A DNA stretch of 64,000 nt from Plenodomus lindquistii. Lineage: Eukaryota; Ascomycota; Dothideomycetes; Pleosporales; Leptosphaeriaceae. This document shows, piece after piece, positions 32,158 through 41,215 of the stretch. The stretch spans positions 744,001-808,000 of the forward strand of contig JANUWI010000011.1 of the NCBI GenBank assembly GCA_025504975.1. The letters are read 5' to 3'. Position numbers and translations under genes: made by a program. The first letter of the stretch is position 1. Each line of letters starts with the position of its first letter. Under the pieces are notes generated by a model. It did no database searches. It was not told the origin of the DNA and was given only the letters and a program-made list of their open reading frames with translations.

Positions 32158-32475
32158 ACTATGGTATCCAGCAGAAGTACTCCATGTGGGTCTTCTGTAC
32201 AGAGGTTTAGACACTTACATGTTGTCATCTCTAAAGCTATACAGCGGCTTAAAATACAAGCTTGTTATAGGCTTAATAATACGCCTCTAGAGCGAGGGGT
32301 AAGGTTCAATTTATATCTATAGCAGGAGAGAAAAAGAGGATAAAAGAGGAAGTTCTCAAAAGATACTACATTACCTATATCTAGTATAGCTCTGGATGAC
32401 ATACGTATAGATACAGACAAATATCCGAGGTGGCGTAAGCGCCCCACATGGAGTACTTCTGCTGGATACCACAGT
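32158..32475. mobile_element. 318-bp foldback (MITE-like) element with 33-bp terminal inverted repeats
   Basis: Bases 32158-32190 and the reverse complement of 32443-32475 match over 33 bp with one difference (A versus G at the fourth position). The shared core includes GTATCCAGCAGAAGTACTCC. The 252-bp interior is AT-rich and has no open frame. No clear target-site duplication is seen at the ends. Size and structure fit a non-autonomous DNA transposon; the family is unknown. Confidence 0.65.
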
Positions 32476-33206
32476 AGCTAGGCTGGCATGCGGGTTGATT
32501 GTACTTGAATCTGGGATGTTAGCCGAGTGGACTTCATCCTGTACATTGATCAGATGCCGATGGAGCTGCCGTTCTGTGCGGGGAACCGTGCACACCACCA
32601 AAACTAGGCGACTTCTCGGCATATTATACGATGTCTACCGTGTGCACCTCGTATACCGGACAATAGCTTTCGACTTGAAAGCATCAATTACGCACCAGCC
32701 CATGTACACTATGTACCGGTGACTGTTGAAGCTAATAGCCGTGGTGTGTGATTAGTATATCTGCTGGAGTAAGTGACTATTGTGGTTTGTTTACATGCCC
32801 AATTGGGCTTAACTAATGTAGGTAGGATGGATAGCGTTCGGAGTTCTGTGAAACTCCGACTCCTCAATCAATAACCTTTACATTATCGACCTAATTCTGT
32901 GATGTGTAAAGTATTCTGAATCTTTTGTCTGGTGGTCCTAAAGTAATAACGTAGTTGCTAGTTAGTTAATTGATTGAAAGAATGTGCGATTGTTTAGCAA
33001 GTCTGTTCACAATGTTCTGTTACTCTGTACATGGCCTGTCACACATACTTGGGCTTTTCGGACGACGTACGGACAACCAAAATTATTCAATTGCATGTCG
33101 CCAAGGCGGAGGGTGGGATATGCGAAACCGCTCAGGTGAGGATATTCTTTGGTGCTGTTCACATAAATATTCGCATGCTACGCTATTCTGCTGTATAACA
33201 ATCATC
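32476..33206. other. intergenic within the island
   Basis: No gene seen. It includes the 5' flank of the membrane protein at 33207. Confidence 0.35.
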
Positions 33207-34007
33207 ATGGAATCGTCCTTCAGTTCAGCGAATTATACATCTTTCCGAGATCATAAATTGGGAGGCCCTGACTTTTTGAGTTACATTATTGATCTTACCG
33301 CCAAAAATGCTGAAGATCCTTCATACAAGCTGGCGTCAATTTCCGTCATGGCAACCGGCTTCATACAATATTTCCTCGCTCTTTACTCTACATATAAAGA
33401 TGGCAAGGGTCCCTTCCCCCTTTGGATGCATCTCTTCTATCTGGCGCACGACAGCACTTGGTCCTACGTTTTTGCATTGGAGGCCCCAAACTACGACTAC
33501 CACCCCTGGATTGCATCGAAGGCGATAGCTCTCGCAGTATGGAGTTTTTTGGAAATATGCTGCATTTACCATGCGGTCTTCATCAACCACGAAGGTCTTC
33601 TCAGTCCCAAGCAAGATCCGCAGCGGTTTTATCAGGCTTTTGTTCAGACTGTTCTCGTCCTCCTTGCATTCTACGCTGTGGTTGTCATACCAATCAACCT
33701 AGTGGGCCCTGAGTGTTGGGAGCATTTGGGCATGATCACCAATGTTGTTATGGCTGTCGGTCCGGGCCCATATTGGCTGCAGCGAGGCTCACGAGAAGGG
33801 ACCAGCTTCAGTCTTGCCATCGTAATTCTCTTCGGCACCGTGCAAACATTTTCGCCCTATTCAAAGTGGGTGTATGAGCTTCCATCCGTGTTCGACAGTC
33901 CCGTCTATTATTGGTCTGGTGCCATCGTCACTACGGCCGCGGCGTACAATTTGTACATCTTGATGACCTTGCCGGCGAAAGATGCAAAGTCACTCAAGCG
34001 AGCCTAG
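33207..34007 (+). CDS. Multi-pass membrane protein, possibly Pyr4-like terpene cyclase family
   Basis: The ATG at 33207 gives 266 residues; an open frame extends further upstream but without hydrophobic or conserved character. Six or seven hydrophobic segments are visible. Three phrases match the general pattern of the fungal membrane-bound terpene cyclases (Pyr4, PaxB and relatives): HDSTWSYVFAL where they have N-x-x-WE-x-x-YA, WSFLEICCIY where they have W-x-x-LD-x-x-x-x-Y, and RGSREGTSFSLAIVILFGT where they have R-x-x-x-x-G-x-S ... GT. The key acidic residues are partly different, so catalysis is doubtful. No prenyltransferase, epoxidase or polyketide synthase lies nearby. The family call is tentative. 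Confidence 0.5.
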   Translation: MESSFSSANYTSFRDHKLGGPDFLSYIIDLTAKNAEDPSYKLASISVMATGFIQYFLALYSTYKDGKGPFPLWMHLFYLAHDSTWSYVFALEAPNYDYHPWIASKAIALAVWSFLEICCIYHAVFINHEGLLSPKQDPQRFYQAFVQTVLVLLAFYAVVVIPINLVGPECWEHLGMITNVVMAVGPGPYWLQRGSREGTSFSLAIVILFGTVQTFSPYSKWVYELPSVFDSPVYYWSGAIVTTAAAYNLYILMTLPAKDAKSLKRA

Positions 34008-34100
34008 GATTATGATTAACGTTCATCCCCATGGGTCGAGCATTCCTCTGCGACGAACCACCGTCGTTTTTGACGCACCTCACCATCAGCATGGAACGAT

Positions 34101-34260
34101 GTACCGTATTGACTGGTGTTAGCTAATTAATGCTAGCAGGGATTATAACTAATGCGCAGTTAGTATTGCGCGGCAGCTAGTATAAGGCTAATTAGTGATT
34201 AGTTGGGACAAACTATAACCCCTGCTAGCATTAGCCAGCTAACACTAGTCAATACGGTAC
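34101..34260. repeat. 160-bp palindromic (foldback) element, copy 1
   Basis: The ends mirror each other: GTACCGTATTGACTGGTGTT at the left pairs with the right end, and about 47 bp on each side are inverted, ending in TATA towards the centre. The same sequence lies in opposite orientation at 36384-36543. Differences between copies are mostly C/T and G/A. Confidence 0.8.
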
Positions 34261-34629
34261 GAACAGCTGGGCTATTGTCATGATTTCTTACTTCATTCGC
34301 AGTTCCTTTGAACTCCTTCAGCACTCATAGCACTATAGAAACAAGTTTAAGTAGCGTAAGATAGCGGCACATGCGTCTTGCATTATCAGAGCTTCGCTGC
34401 AACGCCTTGGGCCCAAATGATGTAACGAATCTATTCTTTCCCTACGCATAGCCACACTACCGCATCAAATCATAGCAGACCCTACAAAGCACCAACATGA
34501 TTAGAGAGTCACTGTAGATATTACTGTATACTGTGCAGTCTACTAAGAGCATGTTGATAGGTTACACGATGATGTTGTTACCTCCCTCACTATGATGTCG
34601 TTCCGCGAGCGGTGAGTTTTCGCTACACC
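34261..34629. other. island filler between palindrome copy 1 and transposase relic
   Basis: No gene seen in this stretch. Confidence 0.3.
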
Positions 34630-36017
34630 TACTTGTGCGTGTTAAAAAACAAGATCCATCGTGCGAAGTAGTAGCATACGGAGCTACTTTATCATGCTGT
34701 TGTACTAACTGATGCTGCAAACAATGCTCAATCTTAGCTTTAGTAGTCTCTCTCAGTCCACCACCACCCTTTTCGGCTATCAAATCAGCTGCTCTCCCTA
34801 CTGTAAGGGTCTCCTCTGTCCGAATTTACTTCCTCTTCGACCCTTTATCTCTGTTGCTATATCTACTACCTTCCGAAGCTCTGCCACTTCCTGTCGCGTT
34901 AACACTGATTTATGCCCTATGTGTGCAACACCGTTTTTAAGCTGCTCAACAGCTCAAGGCAGTGGAGAAACTCGAGACCTCTATGCATTCAAACGCGCTT
35001 GCGAATAAGTGCTAGTTAAGCCTCTATATCACGGAGGTTGCTTGGTGTTTCTGATTCACATGGGGTTCCCACAGGCTTTGGGGGAGTTAGCGTACGAAGG
35101 ACCATATCAAGCTTCGATATCGCCGCCTCCGGGTTGTGTGGAACCAGTCCAGCACCTTTGAAGCCTGCGCATATGTTCTCCTTTGTAATTGCCTTCTCAA
35201 AAGCTGCTTTAATGGCTGGTAGGAAGGCCTCCTTCTTGATCTGCTTAGTGCCGTACCGTGCTAAGCCACTAATTCCATCATCATACGCTCGCTTCAAGGG
35301 CGAAAAACAACCCACATAAAGTGGCTGCAGCAGGTGCGACGAGTGAGCAGGCATGCAAAGGAGAATAACCTTATCTTCCTCGCAGTATTTGTGGAAGTCG
35401 TGTGAGCTGTGGCTCTCGTGGCCGTCCACACTTAGCAGCCTTTAGACACCCAAACTACGCGGCTTAGCATAGGTTTCAAGGTGCTTCAACCAGGCAAGGC
35501 CAAGCTGGCTTGTTGTCCAGCTGTTAGGGCTGACTTCGACTACGCAGTCCCGGAGTACACTGTGAAACCAGGACGTAATCAAGACCTTGCCAGGGAAGAT
35601 GAAAAAGGGCGGTATAGCCCACAATTTGGCACTGACTCCCTGGATATCTGTAACCCACCCACGGTTGCTAGGCTGTACCCTCTTTGGACTGACGCGTTCC
35701 TAACACCCTGTAAAGACCATCTGATCCTGTATAAACCTCATCACGCAGCCTGTCTCGTCAAAGTTGTAGGTATCGTCATCAGCAGTTCCATGATTGGCCT
35801 TAGTGTTAGCGAACATCTCGAACAAGGACGTCATAATGCGTGCATCTTCGTTTCGAGCTCGCTGGCGATCGTATGGACGGCTCCTTACAAGTTCGATCTC
35901 TGGCGCACGCGTCTTCAAGTTGTCTACCCAGTGCTTACCAACAGGCTTTCCGCCACGCTCAGCAAGCAGACCGTTGGTCATATCTTGCACCATAGCCATA
36001 TTTAGTCCAGGATTCAT
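34630..36017 (-). pseudogene. Dead pogo/Fot1-type DDE transposase
   Basis: One minus-strand frame from 36017 to 35016 carries the DDE_1 endonuclease with stops at 35700 and 35442. In order: the second half of the DNA-binding region (VGKHWVDNLKTRAPEIELV), TYNFDETG with the first catalytic Asp, KLWAIPPFFIFPGKV, WTTSQLGLAWLKH, SVDGHESHSS with the second Asp, and PAHSSHLLQPLYVGCFSPLK. In active relatives the last phrase reads LQPLDVG; here the third catalytic Asp is Tyr. After 35016 the frame shifts, and relics such as KSVLTRQEVAELRKVVD continue to about 34800 and fade by 34630. The N-terminal half of the DNA-binding domain is not found. It is clearly inactive. Confidence 0.88.
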
Positions 36018-36383
36018 ATGTTGTCAATTGGTTCAAGTCCTACTCTACATGCAAAAGTGTCCGTGTCATGCAGGACTTAGCAACCGATAACCGGCTACAA
36101 AGCAAAGGCTATGGCGCGGGCTCCCGTTGAGTACCAGCTCTTGTACGCTGATTATTCGTCTTCTTATCTCAACAGATAAGCATCGATTACCCTAGTGCAC
36201 CTTTGTAGGAAAGAAGCTCTTAAAGTAATCGCATCATTAACAGGTGAGATCAGACTGACTAAGAGCAGCCTAGCGCATCTCCCGTCGATGTGAACATGGT
36301 CTACCTTCATAGTAAGTTAGCAAGTCTATCACGAATAAGGTATACGTACGTAGTAACTAATTAATAAGTCTTTTAGCGTACTG
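36018..36383. other. decayed 5' part of transposon, no gene
   Basis: Where the transposase N terminus should lie, only stop-rich sequence is seen up to the second palindrome. Confidence 0.35.
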
Positions 36384-36543
36384 CTACTATATTGACTAGT
36401 GTTAGCTAGTTAATGCTAGTAGGGGTTATAGCTTATTCTAACTAATCACTAATTAGCTTTATACTAGCTGCCGCGTAATACTAATTATGAATTAGTTATA
36501 ATCCCTGCTAGCATTAAATAGCTAACACTAGTTAACATGGTAA
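36384..36543. repeat. Palindromic (foldback) element, copy 2, inverted relative to copy 1
   Basis: The core TTGACTAGTGTTAGCTAG begins at 36392 and the mirrored end is at 36535; the core is 144 bp, the same length as in copy 1. Read on the plus strand it matches the reverse complement of copy 1 along its whole length, with substitutions mainly G to A and C to T, as RIP gives. Confidence 0.78.
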
Positions 36544-37466
36544 CTACAATCGCCAAGTTCTGCATTGTTGTAACGGCTCAAGAACATGAGGTGCCGGAAG
36601 GCGTCCGAATCAGCTCCGAGGCATATGGCAGTGCACGCAGATCGAGAAGCTAAACAAATCATATTCTTATAGGCCTTGTACAAAAAGATAAACAAAAACA
36701 TGTTTCTCTACTATTACAGAAGGAGCAAGCTGTATAGGTAAAGACTTAGAGGTAGTTCTAAGCCCTATCAGACTCCTCACATATCAGACTCCTCACAGTG
36801 TTCTTTCCTTTCCTCTGCTACGTTGACACGTAGCCATCAGTGGGGTAAGAATTCCTGTAGGATCTGGACCTGGTATAATACGGAGGGGGTTCGGATGGAG
36901 ATCGGTATAGTCTCCCATCTTTGATAAGCTTGTATGGGGAAAGATAGGGGTGGCTTACGAGGGGACTCCTGTGGCTGGGGGGTCATCGTTGCAATGGGAT
37001 GTGGCCTTGTCACAATTGTCTAATAGCAAAGGATAGGCAGAGGACCCTTGATAAAAGAACGCTCTCTAGAGAGCTAATTTTCCGGGCGATCTATTGTTGG
37101 TATGGTCTTTGACAGATCTTCAGTATTCAGTCGATGAGACTGTAAGCGTATTGCTAATTACAATCGCCAAGTGTTATAATGTCTTGTAGCAATAGATAAG
37201 CAGAGGGTCACTGCTAGGAAGGAGTTCCTTGGAGAGCTGAGGATTCGGCGTTCTAATTCACCGCATGAGCGCTAATCTTCATTCCTATCTGTTAGACGCG
37301 ACCATGACATTCTCCGATTTGAAGGACAGTGCACAAATTGATGAGATATAAAGTAGCGGCACATTTGTTCACACATGGATGGATTCGACTCATTGCATTG
37401 CTCTATAGTTCCGAACTTTACCATTTAGCGAAATAGAAGTCCTTGAAAAATCGCTGGGTCGCATCC
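36544..37466. other. island sequence with a weak diverged direct repeat
   Basis: ACAATCGCCAAG occurs at about 36545 and again at about 37160, and stretches near 37020-37080 and 37190-37250 share GATA-GCAGAGG and GAGAGCT in the same order. This could be an old repeat pair. No coding signal. Confidence 0.3.
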
Positions 37467-39174
37467 ATGTGGAAAGAAAAAAGATCTAAACGTGTTTTAG
37501 AATTTGTGCAGTACAACTGGGTTATTATACCGGTTGTTGTTGCCTGCGTTCATCATGGCAAGTGGCTCACACCTGAGTTAAAAAAAACTATGTCTAATTC
37601 CTGTAGTGCTACTCCAACTCGAAAACAAGGAAAAGCCCAATTACGCATCTATCAATGATGGAAGCGATATGACATGGACCTCTATACTATTCGCTTGTAA
37701 GCAACATCTGCGAAATATTTATCGATGAGAACAGCACATCCTAACCTAGCATGATGCAGTGCTTTTTGGCCCAGCCAGTCCGTCTACCACCATACCATTT
37801 CTTACGTATTGCTTTCCCATAAGACCGTTCCTTTTATCCAAGCAGCCAGTACAACGATCTTTCAATCGGCTCCTTATATGTCTCGTAACCCGGGGTGACC
37901 AAATAGAGGCAAGGACAGCACCACACCAAGCTTAGAGGGTCTGGACGCTTACATCACTTCTAGGTTGTCAGACGGTCTGTCACTGCGATACAAGATATGT
38001 ATCAGGACATTGATAAACGAATCTCACTCCATGTTTTGACGGAAGAGGCAACTGCTTCCAACTTCGAGGGCATGTTCAAGGAGCATGTATCCGTACATGC
38101 AGTTCCGTCAGACTATTCTCCAGCTAAAGCTAAGTATAAAGCCCGGAATCTAGAGTGGTTCCGTATCAATATGCATCTCGGTGAAGAGGACTGGGTGCTC
38201 CACCTAGACGAAGAGACATTGCTCGATGAATATTGCATTAGGACTTGTGTCGATTTCATCGCGAAGCAGTCGTGCGACATGGGCCAGGTAAGCTGTTGCT
38301 CTCCTTTGAATATTATCGAACTTAATGTTTGAAAAGGGTGTCATCCACTTTAATTGCCATAACTTCTGGTCTTCGGCTTTTACAGGCGTGGGCGATGTGC
38401 ATCGCATCAAAGGGGATTACGGCGACGTCCAATGGCGACTCCGTTGGCTGAATAGAGCTGCGGTTGGGATTCGGGGCTCATTTTTGCTGATCCGTGGATC
38501 TGTCGAGAATGATTGTACATGGGACAATGACAGTCTCACTGAGGATTATGCTTTTTGTCTAAAGGTGCGTTTGTGTAATCCATCGGTATAAAACAAACTA
38601 ATGTCATCTCTTCTCAGGCAATGAAAATGGGACATAGTTTCGGGTTTATTCCGGCAATTGCAAGAGAACTATCTCCAGCGACTGTTGGAGACTTTGTGAG
38701 GCAGCGCCGTCGATGGTACACAGGTATTCGCGGACTCGGTGACCTGTGGGGGTATGTTGTATTACTTCGAACTGGAGCGATAGCGCTACAGCCCCTTTAG
38801 TAAGTGAGTTTTTGATGTCATGACAAGTCTAACGTGGGTAAAAGCTATCTCGCCTCCTGGCCACTTAGCCAATCTTCAACGGCACAACAGCCAGAGTGGC
38901 TGTACAACTTGAATCTGTGGGGTTTATCAATGGGACTTGGCATTACAGTATGGTTTACATTTCTGCAGGCAAGTACGATCTCTTCTATCATCTAACAAAA
39001 GGCTCACATGCTACTCTGCAGGACTGGGATGCAGACATATCCCTCCTAGAAATGCTACTTCATCAGGTCGAAGCAGTCATTTATCAGCCAATGGTCGCGT
39101 GGGTTGACGGATATGCTTTGCTTACGTCCATAGTAAGCCCAGACAAGTGGTTTTATGTTATTACTAAGAATTAG
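37467..39174 (+). CDS. GT2 glycosyltransferase, egghead (beta-1,4-mannosyltransferase)-like
   Basis: Well-supported exons: one ending 37908, then 37964-38287, 38337-38564, 38618-38751, 38845-38968 and 39022-39174. The 5' part (37467-37860) is less certain: it encodes a hydrophobic VQYNWVIIPVVVACV and later LLICLVTRGDQIE. Core motifs are DWVLHLDEETLLDE (metal/nucleotide site), SLTEDYAF and the QRRRWYTGI form of the QxxRW motif of processive GT2 enzymes; a C-terminal membrane segment (LSMGLGITVWFTFLQ) follows. The order is that of animal egghead. Two introns, 37909-37963 and 38969-39021, have GC donors (G|GCAAG). The gene ends right where an AT-rich block begins. Substrate in fungi is unknown. 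Confidence 0.78.
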
Positions 39175-39620
39175 ACACAAGAACTATAAACTTAGAGTTA
39201 GAGTTATATAAATTTATAGTATATAAAGCTTCTAAACTATACTATTAGACTAATACATGCTATAAATTATACTTAACCTTATTTTATTAATTTAATTCTT
39301 TAGTAATCTCTAGCTTTTAATAAACTAGTAGTACTTTAGCTATAGTATAGAAATATTAATATATTTTATAAATAAGTTAGATATATAGGTAAATTACATA
39401 CTCTACTAAAACCTTACTAAAATTATACTCTATTTTAGTTTAAAGTAGTATAATATAGCGCTATATAGTATAAAACTAGCTTAAATACTATTTTATAACT
39501 ACTTTTATTTTATTTTTATATATTTATAAATTATACTTTATTTTATAGTATTATATATAGTATTATACCTACTTATAGCTTTTATTAATCTATTTTTTTT
39601 CTTTTTTTCTATTACTATAA

Positions 39621-40094
39621 TATACTTTATAGGTAAGTAGATTATATATATAAATAGATTACTTTTATTTTATACTAAAAACTAAAATTTTTAAAAATTA
39701 ATTAGAATTATTTTAGCTAGTAACTTCTATACGTTTAATATTTTTTTTATATTTACTTTTTATATAAAAAATAGGTTTAAATTATTTACAAATTATCTAA
39801 ATAATTTAGTATTTAAAATAGATTATTCTAGCTAGAATAAAAGTAGGCTATATAATATAACTCTATAAACTAACTTTTCTAGATAATACTAGAATAAAAG
39901 AAAATAAAAATTTAGTATAGAAATAATAGAAAATAAATTCTAAAGGGTATAAAATTACTAGAAAATAAATTCTAAAGGGTATAAAATAACTAGCTAGAAT
40001 AATTCTAATTAGTTTTTAAAAATCTTAGTTTTTAGTATAAAATAAAAGTAATCTATTTATTTATATAATCTACTTACCTATAAAGTAGGCTATA
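39621..40094. mobile_element. Degraded inverted-repeat element inside the AT-rich block
   Basis: Bases 39621-39720 match the reverse complement of 39990-40094 over about 100 bp, for example AGGTAAGTAGATTATATA and TTTATACTAAAAACTAA. The arms differ by a few substitutions and short gaps, most of the C/T or G/A kind. The spacer is about 270 bp. It looks like a non-autonomous DNA element mutated by RIP. Confidence 0.65.
39928..39991 (+). repeat. 32-bp tandem duplication
   Basis: AGAAAATAAATTCTAAAGGG plus 12 more bases occurs twice head to tail (39928-39959 and 39960-39991) with one mismatch near the end of the unit. Confidence 0.85.
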
Positions 40095-40520
40095 CTAAAT
40101 AATTACTTATTTTTATTTTTATTTAGTTTTATTATATTAGATCTATTATTTTTTTTAAAAACTTTCTACTATATTAATTATTTAATATAGTATAAAAAGC
40201 TTTATAAATAGCTATAATATATTATAAAAAAAGTATTATATTTAATTTAAAAGCTAATATAATAGTCTAGATTTAATATATATTAAAAAAGTTTATTAAC
40301 TATTATTATTAAGGTATTATATAGATATAGATAGTTTTAGTAACGTTTTAGTAAAGTATCTAATTTATTTATATATCTAATTTATTTATAAAGTATATTA
40401 TTTATTTTTAGCTAGTTTTTTATAATTATATTTTTAAATAGAAAATTATATATAGTACTAGGTCTAAGCGTAGCATCTAATTTATAAAATAAGCTTAACT
40501 CTAGCTTTAGTGTATTTAGA

Positions 40521-40984
40521 GCGAAGAGCGTTAGAACAAGAGTTTACTGCATAACGCCGGCGTGAAGGAGAGTCTGTGTTTGCTGGAGCGCCAGGAGATG
40601 CCTTTAGAATGAAGTCCTTCGTTGAAGTGCGCATGACACGGAGTAGACGGCCATGTCGCCGAGTTCAGCCTGATGTCGCTCATGCAAATTTGCGTGCTTT
40701 GGGATGGCCGGAAATCGGCAACGTGGGCCCACACTCTTCCACAGCGCAGGTGGAGTCTAGCTGCGCGATTGTGGACGTCTTCACGATCGGAGTGATGGGC
40801 TTGATGGTGACGTGGTGTTGAGGATCAAGACATCGTGGTTCGGCAGCAGACCATCGTGCTTACAATGACAAGCTTGCCACAGTAATGCCATCAGCAATCC
40901 CGAGTGAACGCAACCAAAACAACCACAAAATACTTCTTCCTCAAGCAACCGGCGCAAGCCAGAAGACCCAATGAAAAAGGTAAT
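40521..40984. other. downstream flank of the U2 gene
   Basis: Base composition returns to normal here. Short frames at 40531-40821 have no family features. Confidence 0.35.
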
Positions 40985-41173
40985 GATCGCGTCAGCTAGA
41001 GGTAGTGAAATACTAGCGACACTGTGTCCACAGCTAATGAGCAAGCCCAGGGAGCATGCGGAACGAGCTTCAAAAATAAGAATAATCTTAAATGAGACCG
41101 TAATCTCGTTTTAGCGATTAAACTAAAAAGAACAGATACTACACTTGATCTAAGCCAAAAGGCAAAGAGAGCT
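40985..41173 (-). ncRNA. U2: U2 spliceosomal small nuclear RNA
   Basis: On the minus strand the gene begins at about 41173 with CTCTTTGCCTTTTGGCTTAG followed by ATCAAGTGTAGTATCTGTTC, the near-invariant 5' half of U2. The branch-point-pairing GTAGTA is at 41137-41142. A stem IIa (TCGCTAAAACGAGA region) follows, then an Sm-type site ATTTTTGAAG near 41069-41078, and a 3' stem-loop with arms GCTAG and CTAGC enclosing TATTTCACTACCT, the counterpart of stem IV. About 189 nt, the usual length outside budding yeasts. The 3' end is estimated from the end of stem IV. Confidence 0.93.
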
Positions 41174-41206
41174 GAGGAAACAGAAGGGAGGGCGAGGGGC
41201 GGCGCG

Positions 41207-41215
41207 CTTTTATAC
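41207..41215 (-). promoter_or_regulatory. TATA box of the U2 gene
   Basis: GTATAAAAG reads on the minus strand about 35-42 bases upstream of the U2 5' end, in a very G+C-rich context. The position fits a core promoter element for an snRNA gene. Confidence 0.6.

Larger units (their letters stand above)
39175..40520. repeat. AT-rich, RIP-like repeat block
   Basis: About 1.3 kb almost devoid of G and C and rich in TA, with no open frame. It holds a degraded inverted repeat and a 32-bp tandem duplication, listed separately. Such blocks in filamentous ascomycetes are usually transposon copies mutated by RIP; the source element can no longer be recognised by eye. Confidence 0.8.

Noticed and set aside
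36020..36050. TTGGTTCAAGTCC, recalling a tRNA T-loop
   Set aside because: No matching acceptor, D or anticodon stems around it.
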